DNA from: Bacillota bacterium
Lineage (GTDB): Bacteria > Bacillota > Clostridia > Peptostreptococcales > Anaerovoracaceae
DNA: 16,489 bases
Assembly: GCA_029219125.1 (NCBI GenBank)
Contig: JAQXSU010000156.1
Location: 1-16,489, forward strand
Direction: 5' to 3'
The position numbers were made by a program, and so were the translations under genes. The notes beneath the pieces were generated by a model. It had not been told where the DNA came from and searched no databases. It saw only the letters and a list, made by a program, of their open reading frames with translations. Below, piece by piece: positions 1 through 7,807 of this stretch (position 1 is the first letter of the stretch; every line of letters begins with the position of its first letter).

Positions 1-1461
1 GGAACACGCCCTGCCACCGTGGAGGAATTCCGCAGGACGGTTCCGCTGACTACATATGAAGATTATGCAGAGGTACTGCTGAATCAGAAAAAAGACATGC
101 TTCCCGCTGAGCCGGTGGTCTGGCTGGAGACCACCTGGGAAAGCGGAAGCCGGCCGAAGAAGCTTGCACCTTACACCCGGGAGATGCTGGATGTATATAC
201 CTCCAATATTCTTGCAGCTATGATTCTTTCCACAAGTGACGGAAAGGGAAAGTTCCGGGTCCATTCGAGGGAAAAGGTGCTTTACGGACTGGCACCGCTC
301 CCTTATGCCACCGGTCTGTTTCCGCTTCTGATTGCACCGGAAATGGAGATTCGGTTTATGCCGTCACTGGAGGAGGCAAAGGAGCTTTCCTTCAGCCAGC
401 AGAATAAAAAAGGCTTTTCGGATGCCATGAAATGCGGCATTGATCAGTTCTTTGGCATGAGCAGCGTCGTGTATACGATTACGCAGAATTTCCAGCAGTT
501 TGCTTCCGCAGGGTCTTTCTCCCTGAAGAAACTGGCAGGAATCCGGCCGCATATGCTGTACCGGATACTGAAGGCTAAATATCTGTGCAGCAGGGACGGC
601 CGACCGATGCAGCCAAAGGACCTGTTTGATCTGGAGGGGTTTGTCTGTGTCGGAACGGATACTGCACTGTTCAAAGACGAACTGGAAGCCGCCTGGGGAA
701 GGCGTCCGCTGGAAATTCACGGTGGAACTGAACCGTCCTGCCTCGGAACGGAAACCTGGAACAGAAACGGCCTGGTCTTCTTCCCGGATAATGCATTTTA
801 TGAGTTTATTCCAAAGGAGGATATGCTGAGAAACGAAGCAGATCCGTCCTTTGTGCCGCGTACATATCTTATGAACGAAGTGCAGGCGAACCAGGAGTAT
901 GAGATTGTTCTGACGCTGTTTAAGGGCGGTGCGTTTATGCGGTACCGGCCGGGAGATATGTATCGCTGTCTGCGGACTGTCAGTGAAAAGGAAGGTGTCA
1001 TGCTTCCGCAGTTTGAATATGTGGATCGTGTGCCGTCAGTCATTGACATTGCCGGGTTTACCCGTATCACGGAGGACAGTATCCGGCAGGTACTGAAAAT
1101 GTCCCGCCTGCCGGTGGGAGACTGGTTTGCATTGAAGGAATACAAGGGAGACAAACGGTCGTATATGCACTTTTACGTGGAAATCGACGAGGAAACGCCA
1201 GAGGCGGCATGCCTGGATGAACAGCTGATCCGGGAGCATTTTGGTGCGTATTTCCGTCATTATGACCACGATTACAGCGATTTGAAAAAACTACTGGGGG
1301 TGGAACCCCTGGTGGTTACCATCCTTCCGGTGGGAACACTGAAAAAATATGAAGTTCGGTATGGCGGAACTATCCGAAAAATCAATCCGTCCATGCAGGA
1401 TGTGGTGGATCTGAAGTATCTTCTGGATGAAGATGCCTGGCGGGGAGGTGGAAACTGGTGA
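1..1461 (+). CDS. GH3-family acyl-adenylating enzyme (5' end cut by the window)
   Basis: The product resembles the GH3 (auxin-responsive promoter) family, which activates carboxylic acids with ATP and, in plants, joins them to amino acids; bacterial substrates are mostly unknown. The frame is open from base 1. The GTG at 19 has no ribosome site and the N-terminus begins in mid-fold (EEFRRTVPLTTYEDYAE), so the true start lies upstream. Numbering from GTG 19, visible family marks are the nucleotide-loop region TTWESGSRPKKLAPYT (about 38-53), HGGTEPSCLGTE (about 234-245) followed by a FYEFIP-like stretch, YRPGDMYRC (about 310-318), and the C-terminal FEYVDRVPSVIDIAGF. The loop differs from the usual TSGTTSG, with Trp-Glu where Gly-Thr is expected. 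The stop overlaps the next gene's GTG by four bases, so the two are probably translationally coupled. The family is likely right; the substrate is unknown. Confidence 0.8.
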   Translation, partial: GTRPATVEEFRRTVPLTTYEDYAEVLLNQKKDMLPAEPVVWLETTWESGSRPKKLAPYTREMLDVYTSNILAAMILSTSDGKGKFRVHSREKVLYGLAPLPYATGLFPLLIAPEMEIRFMPSLEEAKELSFSQQNKKGFSDAMKCGIDQFFGMSSVVYTITQNFQQFASAGSFSLKKLAGIRPHMLYRILKAKYLCSRDGRPMQPKDLFDLEGFVCVGTDTALFKDELEAAWGRRPLEIHGGTEPSCLGTETWNRNGLVFFPDNAFYEFIPKEDMLRNEADPSFVPRTYLMNEVQANQEYEIVLTLFKGGAFMRYRPGDMYRCLRTVSEKEGVMLPQFEYVDRVPSVIDIAGFTRITEDSIRQVLKMSRLPVGDWFALKEYKGDKRSYMHFYVEIDEETPEAACLDEQLIREHFGAYFRHYDHDYSDLKKLLGVEPLVVTILPVGTLKKYEVRYGGTIRKINPSMQDVVDLKYLLDEDAWRGGGNW

Positions 1462-3956
1462 CGTTTCTGAACGACATTCTGTTTACGCGGATTCCGATGT
1501 TCGCATTGTTTGCTAATATATTCCTGCTGTTTACCCTGCTGTCGGCGAAAAAAGATGCATCCATTCGTGCCTTTATGGGCCTTCTGGCAGCATTTCTTCT
1601 TTGGACAGGCGGTGCGCTCTGCATGCGCTGTCAGCTTTATCCGGGAACCGATTTCTGGTGGAAGATATCCCTGACCGGTATTTTCCTGGTTCCGTACCTG
1701 TACTTCCTGCTGTTTTCCGCATATACAGAGCAGCGGGGAAGTTTCCTGAAGCTGGCACTGGGCGCCGGGACCCTTCTCATGACGGTCCTGAACTTTTTCG
1801 ATGTATTCATGACGGAGCCGGTGCTTACTGTAACCGATGGTCAGACGGTATCCGCATATGACGTGAAGTGGCCGGCAGTTTTTCCTGTGATATTTACCCT
1901 GGTGGTCTTTTTCTGTATCGGGAAAATGCTTTCCCGGACATTGAAGAAACAGGATATGCCTATCGGTTATCTGATGCCGCTGTTTGTGGGCATCATTATT
2001 ATGCTGGTGGGCATTGCCATCAACACGATATTACCTACGCTGCCGACGGATACGCTGGGCTGCGCACTCAACGCGATCTGCATTTACTATGCGTTTTATA
2101 AAAAAAGGTTCTATGCCCTCAGCCAGATTACATCAAGGGGTTCCATGTATGTGATATCGATTCTGCTGACGGGATTTGCGATTTCCGCGCTGTACCGGTC
2201 CTGGGGCAATGCCGTACAGAAGCATGTGGGTGAAATCTGGGAAAACAGCACTCTGCCGGTTATGGTCATCTGTTCGGCTATTGCGATTCTGCTGTTCATG
2301 GGACTGAACAAGCTGCATGACGGGTTGTTTGTAAGGGAACAGATCCGAAGAGATGACCAGGTTCACGCTTTTTCAGCTTCGGTAAATTCTACGCTGCGAA
2401 CCGGGGAAATCCTGCAGAAATTTGCCAATCTGGTGCACTCGGAGATTCCGGTGGATCATATGTATCTGTGTATGTTTGACGAAAGCCGTCAGGCATATAC
2501 TTCGGATGTAAATATTCGTTCCCTGGAAATGCCGCTGGTTCTTCGCAGGGATCATCCGGCGGTCGTCTGGATGGAGAAAAAGCAGGGAGGCCTGCTCTAT
2601 GGGGATTTTCAGAAGACTACGGCGTATAAGAGCATGTGGGAACAGGAAAAACAGCAGCTGCAATCCATTCATGCTGCCTACTTCCTGCCGTTCCGCGGAG
2701 AAGACAGAATCCTTGGATTTGCAGTTTTTTCAGAGAAATCTACTCGCAAGCCATATAGCTATTCAGAAATCAACTTCCTGGAATCGGTAGCTTCTGTAGC
2801 TTCCATCGCACTGAAAAATGCCATGCTCTACCAGGTTCTGGAGAAAGAGGCGCTTCTGGATCCTTTGACAGGTCTGCTGAATCGGAGAACACTGAATAAA
2901 CGGATCGAGGAACAGTTTGCAGCAAAAGCATCGCCGCTTACACTGATTTTGCTGAATCTGGATGATTTCAGCCTGTACAATGAGCTTTACGGCAACGAAG
3001 AAGGAGACCGGATGCTTCTGGATTTTTCTGAAATTCTTCAGCGGGTTTTCGGAAAGGATGCGATTGTGTCCAGATATGCAGGAAAGGAATTTGCAGTTCT
3101 GCTGCCTATGACCGATGCGCTTACGGCAAAGAAAAAGACGGAGCAGGTGAAGCAGCTCCTGATGGAGCATATTGCCGGAAGCCGTGAGAGAATCAAGAAG
3201 TTCCTCACATTTTCAGCGGGAATCAGCAGTTATCCAAGCTCCTGCGCCAATGGAAATCAGCTGCTTTCCTATGCCAACATGGCAGTGTTCCAGGTGAAGC
3301 AGAACGGAAAGAACAGCATTAAGATATATGACGGCAGAGCACCCGAAACCGAAGAGAAAACGGCAGAAGACGGTATCCAGCAGCTGACTTCCACCATTTT
3401 CGCCCTGACGGCTGCCATCGACGCGAAAGACCACTATACCTTCAATCACTCCCAGTGCGTCTCTTCCTATGCGACGGCATTGGCTGCCCATGCCGGACTG
3501 GAAAATGATCTGGTGGAAATCATTCGGCAGGCAGGACTTCTGCACGATATTGGAAAGATTGGTATTCCGGACAGCATCCTTACGAAGCAGGGTAAACTCA
3601 CACCGGAGGAATTTTCCATCATGCGGGAGCATGTGGAACGCTCCATCGAGATGATCCGCCACCTGCCGTCGCTGGACTATGTGATTCCGGCGGTGCTGGG
3701 ACATCACGAGCGCTTCGACGGAAAAGGCTATCCGCGGGGAATCTCCGGGGAAGATATTCCGATCAGTGCCCGCTGCCTTACGGTAGCAGACTCGTTCGAT
3801 GCCATGGTATCGAAACGTTCCTATAAAAATAAAATGCCTGTGGAACAGGCACTGAATGAGATTGAACGGAATCTGGGAACCCAGTTCGATCCGCATCTGG
3901 GCAGGCTGTTTATCCAGCTGGTAAAGGACGGAACGATTCCGGTTATCGAGTATTAA
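1458..3956 (+). CDS. Membrane sensor: 7TM-like, GAF, degenerate GGDEF, HD-GYP phosphodiesterase
   Basis: This is probably a cyclic-di-GMP (or related cyclic dinucleotide) phosphodiesterase controlled by membrane and cytoplasmic sensing. Residues 1-285 hold about eight hydrophobic segments resembling the histidine-kinase 7TM sensor region. Residues about 305-455 look like GAF. GGDEF follows at about 465-625 and HD-GYP at about 640-825. The HD-GYP set looks complete: H664, H696-D697 (LLHDIGKIGIPD), H725, H749-H750, and GYP at 757-759. The GGDEF signature is AGKEF (541-545), the metal-binding region reads NLDDF (500-504), and no RxxD inhibitory site precedes it. Cyclase activity is therefore unlikely, though GTP binding as an allosteric input is possible. 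The GTG start at 1458 is preceded by GGAGGTGG (1444-1451) and overlaps the GH3 stop as GTGA. A hairpin terminator follows. Domain calls are firm; the signal sensed is not known. Confidence 0.9.
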   Translation: MTFLNDILFTRIPMFALFANIFLLFTLLSAKKDASIRAFMGLLAAFLLWTGGALCMRCQLYPGTDFWWKISLTGIFLVPYLYFLLFSAYTEQRGSFLKLALGAGTLLMTVLNFFDVFMTEPVLTVTDGQTVSAYDVKWPAVFPVIFTLVVFFCIGKMLSRTLKKQDMPIGYLMPLFVGIIIMLVGIAINTILPTLPTDTLGCALNAICIYYAFYKKRFYALSQITSRGSMYVISILLTGFAISALYRSWGNAVQKHVGEIWENSTLPVMVICSAIAILLFMGLNKLHDGLFVREQIRRDDQVHAFSASVNSTLRTGEILQKFANLVHSEIPVDHMYLCMFDESRQAYTSDVNIRSLEMPLVLRRDHPAVVWMEKKQGGLLYGDFQKTTAYKSMWEQEKQQLQSIHAAYFLPFRGEDRILGFAVFSEKSTRKPYSYSEINFLESVASVASIALKNAMLYQVLEKEALLDPLTGLLNRRTLNKRIEEQFAAKASPLTLILLNLDDFSLYNELYGNEEGDRMLLDFSEILQRVFGKDAIVSRYAGKEFAVLLPMTDALTAKKKTEQVKQLLMEHIAGSRERIKKFLTFSAGISSYPSSCANGNQLLSYANMAVFQVKQNGKNSIKIYDGRAPETEEKTAEDGIQQLTSTIFALTAAIDAKDHYTFNHSQCVSSYATALAAHAGLENDLVEIIRQAGLLHDIGKIGIPDSILTKQGKLTPEEFSIMREHVERSIEMIRHLPSLDYVIPAVLGHHERFDGKGYPRGISGEDIPISARCLTVADSFDAMVSKRSYKNKMPVEQALNEIERNLGTQFDPHLGRLFIQLVKDGTIPVIEY

Positions 3957-3981
3957 AAAACAGACAGAATACGAAAAACTT

Positions 3982-4020
3982 GCGCTGTCAAATAAAAATC
4001 CTTGACAGCGCTTTTCTTTT
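3982..4020 (+). terminator. Rho-independent terminator of the GH3/HD-GYP unit
   Basis: A perfect 10-bp stem (GCGCTGTCAA at 3982-3991 with TTGACAGCGC at 4002-4011) has a 10-base loop and is followed at once by TTTTCTTTT. It lies 25 bases after the HD-GYP stop codon. Its 3' arm contains the -35 hexamer of the next promoter. Confidence 0.85.
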
Positions 4021-4030
4021 ATGTTACACT
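4002..4030 (+). promoter_or_regulatory. Sigma-A-type promoter for ylxM-ffh
   Basis: A consensus TTGACA (4002-4007) is followed after exactly 17 bases by TACACT (4025-4030), with a TG at 4022-4023 giving an extended -10. The predicted transcript starts near 4037, about 40 bases before the ylxM ATG. The -35 box lies wholly inside the 3' arm of the preceding terminator. Confidence 0.75.
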
Positions 4031-4036
4031 CTTTAA

Positions 4037-4062
4037 GGTGTCAAGTTATGCGGCTTAACACC
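4037..4062 (+). promoter_or_regulatory. Imperfect inverted repeat at the 5' end of the ylxM transcript
   Basis: GGTGTCAAG (4037-4045) and CTTAACACC (4054-4062) pair at 8 of 9 positions around an 8-base loop, right at the predicted transcription start and just before the GGGGAGGG ribosome site (4063-4070). It could be a DNA operator or an RNA hairpin that affects stability or initiation. The inner half-sites TGTCAA and TTAACA repeat the geometry of the terminator arms. Confidence 0.5.
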
Positions 4063-4076
4063 GGGGAGGGAAGTGC

Positions 4077-4439
4077 ATGGATAAGATTGCAGAAACCAGT
4101 CTGCTTTATGATTTTTACGGGCAGCTGCTGACGGAGAAACAGCGGCAGGTCATGTCCCTCTACCATGAAGAGAACCTGACCCTTTCGGAGATTGCAGCAG
4201 AATTCGGTATTTCCCGGCAGGCAGTCCATGACACCCTGAAAAAAGCAGAGCAGTCTCTGACAGAATACGAAAAGAAACTGGGTCTGGTGCGGAAGTTTGT
4301 GAAATCCAGCCAGGCACTGGAAGAAATAGAAAAACGAATCGATGAGATCACAGCGGCCGCTGCCGCATCGGGGGATGCAGCAGTCGTGTCCGGACTGCAG
4401 GCCATGAAGGTCATCATCGAAGGCCTGGAAGAGGAATAA
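4077..4439 (+). CDS. ylxM: YlxM, signal recognition particle-associated helix-turn-helix protein
   Basis: This is a 120-residue protein of the YlxM/p13 family, which is encoded beside ffh in Firmicutes and is thought to modulate signal recognition particle function in the cytoplasm. The N-terminal part resembles sigma-factor region 4: LTEKQRQVMSLYHEE (about 18-32), then a helix-turn-helix LSEIAAEFGISRQAVHDTLK (about 36-55). A charged helical tail follows, ending in an Ala-rich stretch and an acidic C-terminus. The ATG at 4077 has GGGGAGGG (4063-4070) six bases upstream. The gene follows its own promoter and ends 22 bases before ffh, so both are probably one transcript. The DNA-binding fold makes autoregulation at the upstream inverted repeats conceivable, but that is inference. 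Confidence 0.93.
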   Translation: MDKIAETSLLYDFYGQLLTEKQRQVMSLYHEENLTLSEIAAEFGISRQAVHDTLKKAEQSLTEYEKKLGLVRKFVKSSQALEEIEKRIDEITAAAAASGDAAVVSGLQAMKVIIEGLEEE

Positions 4440-4461
4440 AGGCGAACAGCCGGAGGAAGCT

Positions 4462-5802
4462 ATGGCATTTGAGAATTTATCCGACAAATTACAGAATACA
4501 TTCAAGAAGCTGCGGGGAAAGGGCGTACTGCAGGAGGCTGATATTAACGAAGCCATGCGGGAAGTCAAGCTGGCGCTGTTGGAGGCCGATGTAAACTTCA
4601 AGGTGGTGAAGGAATTCGTCGCCGCCGTGAAAGAGAAGTGCCTGGGTGCGGAAGTGCTGGAAAGCCTGACGCCGGGACAGCAGGTCATCAAGATTGTAAA
4701 CGATGAACTGATCAGTCTCATGGGCGGCACCGGCAGCAAGCTGACCTACTCACCGAGCGGATTTACCGTTCTGCTGATGGTGGGCCTGCAGGGTACCGGT
4801 AAGACCACTACCTGCGGCAAGCTGGCAGCATGGCTGAAAAAGAACGGCAAGAAGCCGATGCTCTGCGCCTGTGACATCTACCGACCGGCGGCCATCGACC
4901 AGCTGGAAGTGGTAGGAAAGAGCGTGGACGTGCCGGTCTACACCGACCGGGAGAGCAGGGTAGCGGAGGATATCGCCCTGGCAGCCATGAAAGAAGCCCA
5001 GAGAAAAGGCTTCGACGTGCTGATCGTCGATACGGCCGGCCGGCTGCAGATCGATGACGCCCTGATGGAAGAACTGGTGCGGGTGAAGAAGGCAGTCAAG
5101 CCGCATGAAATACTCCTTGTGGTAGATGCCCTGACCGGTCAGGACGCAGTCAATGCAGCAGAAGGCTTCAATGAACGCCTGGGCATCGACGGCATCATCA
5201 TGACCAAGATGGACGGTGATTCCAGAGGCGGTGCAGCGCTGTCCGCCAAGAAGGTAACGGGTCGGCCCATCAAGTTCATGGGTATGGGCGAAAAAATGGA
5301 TGCCCTGGAACCTTTCCATCCGGAACGAATGGCAAGCAGAATCCTTGGAATGGGAGACATGCTTTCATTAATAGAAAAAGCCCAGGAAAGTTTCGACGAA
5401 GAAAAAGCGGCCAAGCTGGAAAAGAAACTGAAAAAGAACGAGTTTACTCTCGAGGATTTTCTGGACCAGATGGGTCAGGTCAGAAACATGGGCGGCATCG
5501 GCAAGATGCTGGAAATGCTTCCGGGCATGAACAGCAAAGCCGTCAGCGATGCTGACATAGAGAAGAGTGAAAAGGAATTCCGTCAGATGGAAGCCATCAT
5601 CCAGTCCATGACACTGGAAGAGCGGAGAAACCCATCCATTCTCAATGCCAGCAGAAGAAAGCGGATTTCCGCAGGCTGCGGACAGCCGGTGAGCAAAATC
5701 AACAGCTTAATCAAAAAATATGAAGACGCGAAAAAACTGATGAAGCAGTTTAACAATCCGAACTTCATGAAGAAAAATAAGAAATTTAAAGGTCTATTTT
5801 AA
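4462..5802 (+). CDS. ffh: Signal recognition particle protein Ffh (SRP54)
   Basis: Ffh is the GTPase subunit of the signal recognition particle. It binds SRP RNA and signal sequences of nascent membrane and secreted proteins and delivers ribosomes to FtsY. All three domains are present in 446 residues: the helical N domain (1-95), the G domain (96-295) with P-loop GLQGTGKTTT (108-117), DTAGRLQ (190-196) and TKMDGDSRGG (248-257), and the Met-rich M domain (about 320-430). The M domain carries the SRP RNA-binding segment SRRKRISAGCG (397-407), where the family usually ends GSG, so one Ser is Cys here. The ATG at 4462 follows GGAGGA. It sits between ylxM and rpsP, a standard clostridial order. 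Confidence 0.98.
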   Translation: MAFENLSDKLQNTFKKLRGKGVLQEADINEAMREVKLALLEADVNFKVVKEFVAAVKEKCLGAEVLESLTPGQQVIKIVNDELISLMGGTGSKLTYSPSGFTVLLMVGLQGTGKTTTCGKLAAWLKKNGKKPMLCACDIYRPAAIDQLEVVGKSVDVPVYTDRESRVAEDIALAAMKEAQRKGFDVLIVDTAGRLQIDDALMEELVRVKKAVKPHEILLVVDALTGQDAVNAAEGFNERLGIDGIIMTKMDGDSRGGAALSAKKVTGRPIKFMGMGEKMDALEPFHPERMASRILGMGDMLSLIEKAQESFDEEKAAKLEKKLKKNEFTLEDFLDQMGQVRNMGGIGKMLEMLPGMNSKAVSDADIEKSEKEFRQMEAIIQSMTLEERRNPSILNASRRKRISAGCGQPVSKINSLIKKYEDAKKLMKQFNNPNFMKKNKKFKGLF

Positions 5803-5816
5803 GGAGGAAATTAAAA

Positions 5817-6059
5817 ATGGTAAAGATCAGATTAAGAAGAATGGGCGCACACAAGAAACCTTTCTACAGAGTAGTAGTGGCAGATTCCAGAGCACCGAGA
5901 GACGGTAAGTTCATCGAAGAAATCGGTTACTATGATCCGATGAAGGAACCAAAGGTCATCAAGATCGACGAAGAAAAGGCCAAGAAGTGGCTGGAAGACG
6001 GTGCGCAGCCGACTGATACTGTAAAGGTACTGTTCAAGAAATCCGGCATCATTGAATAA
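5817..6059 (+). CDS. rpsP: 30S ribosomal protein S16
   Basis: S16 is a small ribosomal subunit protein that binds 16S rRNA early in assembly. The 80-residue length is normal, and the N-terminus MVKIRLRRMGAHKKPFYRVV is characteristic, as is the internal IGYYDPM. A strong ribosome site AAGGAGG (5801-5807) lies nine bases before the ATG, right over the ffh stop region, which fits high expression. It is in one transcript with ffh, 14 bases downstream, and khpA follows 50 bases later. Confidence 0.98.
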   Translation: MVKIRLRRMGAHKKPFYRVVVADSRAPRDGKFIEEIGYYDPMKEPKVIKIDEEKAKKWLEDGAQPTDTVKVLFKKSGIIE

Positions 6060-6109
6060 TCCGGAAGCAGAAGAACCAAGTATCAAGTATAAGGAAGCGG
6101 TGAAAACGA

Positions 6110-6370
6110 ATGACTAAATTGGTTGAAGCAATTGCGAAGTCACTGGTGGACAAACCCGAAAACGTGGTGGTGACAGAGACCGCCAGCCGCCAGGGAACCG
6201 TGATCGAACTGAAGGTTGACCCTGATGATATGGGTAAGGTAATCGGCAAACAGGGCAGAATTGCGAAGGCGCTTCGTGTCGTTGTTAAGGCTGCCGCAAC
6301 CAGAGAGAATAAAAAAGTGACAGTGGAGATCGTGAAGGAGAAGGAGGCTGCTGAAGCCGAAGAGGAATAA
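6110..6370 (+). CDS. khpA: KhpA, KH-domain RNA-binding protein
   Basis: KhpA (YlqC) is a small cytoplasmic RNA-binding protein that pairs with KhpB/Jag in Firmicutes and acts as an RNA chaperone linked to cell division and elongation. The 86-residue protein is one KH domain with the expected GxxG loop in VIGKQGR (GKQG at residues 46-49) after a beta strand VIELKV, and a C-terminal acidic tail. The ATG at 6110 is preceded by AAGGAAG (about 6090-6096), a modest ribosome site. It lies between rpsP and rimM, as in many Firmicutes. Confidence 0.94.
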   Translation: MTKLVEAIAKSLVDKPENVVVTETASRQGTVIELKVDPDDMGKVIGKQGRIAKALRVVVKAAATRENKKVTVEIVKEKEAAEAEEE

Positions 6371-6410
6371 GGCACAGCGGCTGCACCGGTCTCAGATTGC
6401 AGTAAGAAAT

Positions 6411-6459
6411 CAGGCACATAGCTTTACGGAAGTAAGATATGTGCCTGCTTTGCTATTTT
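6411..6459 (+). terminator. Hairpin between khpA and rimM: weak terminator or attenuator
   Basis: CAGGCACATA (6411-6420) and TATGTGCCTG (6438-6447) form a perfect 10-bp stem with a 17-base loop that may add three inner pairs. The run after it, CTTTGCTATTTT, is U-rich but interrupted. It lies 40 bases after khpA and just before the rimM ribosome site. I see no clear new promoter after it, so partial read-through attenuation is more likely than full termination. Confidence 0.5.
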
Positions 6460-6480
6460 GAAGGAGCAGAATTAAACAGT

Positions 6481-7005
6481 ATGGAAAAAATCAAAATCGG
6501 AAAAATCGTCAATGCGGTGGCTCTTCGCGGAGAGGTGAAGGTGTACCACTATTCCGACAGCAAGGAGCGGTTCGAAGAGCTGGAGCAGATCATTGTGGAG
6601 CGAAAGGGAAAAGGCCAGGTCTACAAGATCGAAAAAGTTCGCTACCAGAAGGATATGGTTATCCTGAAGCTGAAAGGTGTGGACGACAGGAACGCTGCCG
6701 AGGCGCTGAAAGAAAGCGATGTGCTGATCACAGAAGCAGACCTGAAGGAACTGCCGGAAGATACATTTTATGTGCGGGACCTGATCGGGTGCACGGTATA
6801 TGATGCGGAAAGTGGTGAAGGCGAAGCTGCGCGGGAAATCGGCGTGGTGACCGATGTGCTGCAGAATACGGCTCAGGATATCTACCAGGTGAAGACCCCT
6901 GACGGGCGGGAAGTGCTGATTCCTGCCGTGGCGGATTTTGTGAAGGATGTCAATATCGGAACAAAATCCATTCGCGTGGCGCTGATTCCGGGCATGGCAG
7001 AGTAG
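6481..7005 (+). CDS. rimM: Ribosome maturation factor RimM
   Basis: RimM binds S19 in the 30S head and helps process 16S rRNA. From ATG 6481 the protein has 174 residues, the usual family length. The RimM N domain (about 1-85) opens MEKIKIGKIVNAVALRGEVKV, and the PRC-barrel (about 95-170) includes FYVRDLIGC, GVVTDVL and VLIPAVADFVKDV. An ATG at 6439 in the same frame would add 14 residues unlike the family, and it lies inside the 3' arm of the hairpin, so I prefer 6481. The ribosome site AAGGAG (6461-6466) is 14 bases from that start, rather far, which may mean modest translation. trmD follows after 12 bases. Confidence 0.94.
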   Translation: MEKIKIGKIVNAVALRGEVKVYHYSDSKERFEELEQIIVERKGKGQVYKIEKVRYQKDMVILKLKGVDDRNAAEALKESDVLITEADLKELPEDTFYVRDLIGCTVYDAESGEGEAAREIGVVTDVLQNTAQDIYQVKTPDGREVLIPAVADFVKDVNIGTKSIRVALIPGMAE

Positions 7006-7017
7006 GCGGGCAGACGT

Positions 7018-7779
7018 ATGAAAATCCATATTCTCACACTTTTCCCCGAGATGTTTACGCCAGTGACAGAAGCCAGCATTCTGGGCCGGGCCGGGGAAAA
7101 AGGAATTTTAGATATCAATCTGATCCAGATTCGCGACTTCAGCAACGATAAGCATAACAAGGCAGACGATACGCCCTTTGGCGGCGGCGTAGGCATGGTC
7201 ATGCTGGCGGATCCTATTTTCGGTGCACTCCGGTCCATCGGTCCGGAGGAGGAAGTGAAAAAGAAAAAAATCCTGTATATGTCGCCGCGGGGAAAGATGC
7301 TGGATCAGAAGACCATAGAAAGCCTGGCAGCCGAGAAGGAAATGGTCATTCTCTGCGGCCACTATGAAGGTGTGGACCAGAGAGTCCTGGATTACTGGGA
7401 CATGGAGGAAGTTTCCATCGGCGACTATATCCTCACCGGCGGAGAACTGCCTGCCATGGTGCTCATCGATGCGGTGAGCCGGTTTATCCCCGGCGTGCTG
7501 GGGACACAGGAGTCTGCCACCGACGAATCCATCTATTCCGGGCTGCTGGAATGCGACCAGTACACCAAGCCCCGGGAGTATGCCGGCATGACAGTGCCGG
7601 AGGTACTTTTTAACGGAAACCATAAGCTGATCCATCTGTGGCAGTATGAAAACGCCCTGACCCTGACCCGGGACCGGCGGCCGGATCTGCTGGAAAAATG
7701 GCTGCGGGAAGAGAAGAAGCTGACCAAGGACGAAAAGAAAATACTGGATAAAATTATGTCGGGAGAACAGTTGCCATAA
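7018..7779 (+). CDS. trmD: tRNA (guanine-N1-)-methyltransferase TrmD
   Basis: TrmD methylates G37 next to the anticodon in tRNAs for Leu, Pro and Arg using S-adenosylmethionine, which prevents +1 frameshifting. It is a trefoil-knot (SPOUT) dimer. The 253 residues are full length. Visible motifs are MKIHILTLFPEMF, FGGGVGM (54-60), GHYEGVDQR (114-122), the knot segment IGDYILTGGE (134-143), the linker with PREYAG, VLFNGNH (196-202), and RRPDLL near the C-terminal domain. It is 12 bases after rimM with only a weak ribosome site, so it is probably coupled to it. Unusually, rplS does not follow; a HlyD-like gene does. Confidence 0.97.
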   Translation: MKIHILTLFPEMFTPVTEASILGRAGEKGILDINLIQIRDFSNDKHNKADDTPFGGGVGMVMLADPIFGALRSIGPEEEVKKKKILYMSPRGKMLDQKTIESLAAEKEMVILCGHYEGVDQRVLDYWDMEEVSIGDYILTGGELPAMVLIDAVSRFIPGVLGTQESATDESIYSGLLECDQYTKPREYAGMTVPEVLFNGNHKLIHLWQYENALTLTRDRRPDLLEKWLREEKKLTKDEKKILDKIMSGEQLP

Positions 7780-7800
7780 TCGGGTATTTCGTGGTAAAAT
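7771..7800 (+). promoter_or_regulatory. Promoter placing transcription start at the HlyD-like gene's ATG
   Basis: TTGCCA (7771-7776), an 18-base spacer, then TAAAAT (7795-7800) with TG at 7792-7793 forming an extended -10. The -10 ends seven bases before the ATG at 7808, so the predicted first base is at or next to the A of the start codon. The -35 overlaps the last codons of trmD. Confidence 0.55.
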
Positions 7801-7807
7801 ATTTATT

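Noticed and set aside
6439..6480. Upstream ATG start for rimM
   Set aside because: It lies in the 3' arm of a hairpin, has no ribosome site, and adds residues absent from the family.
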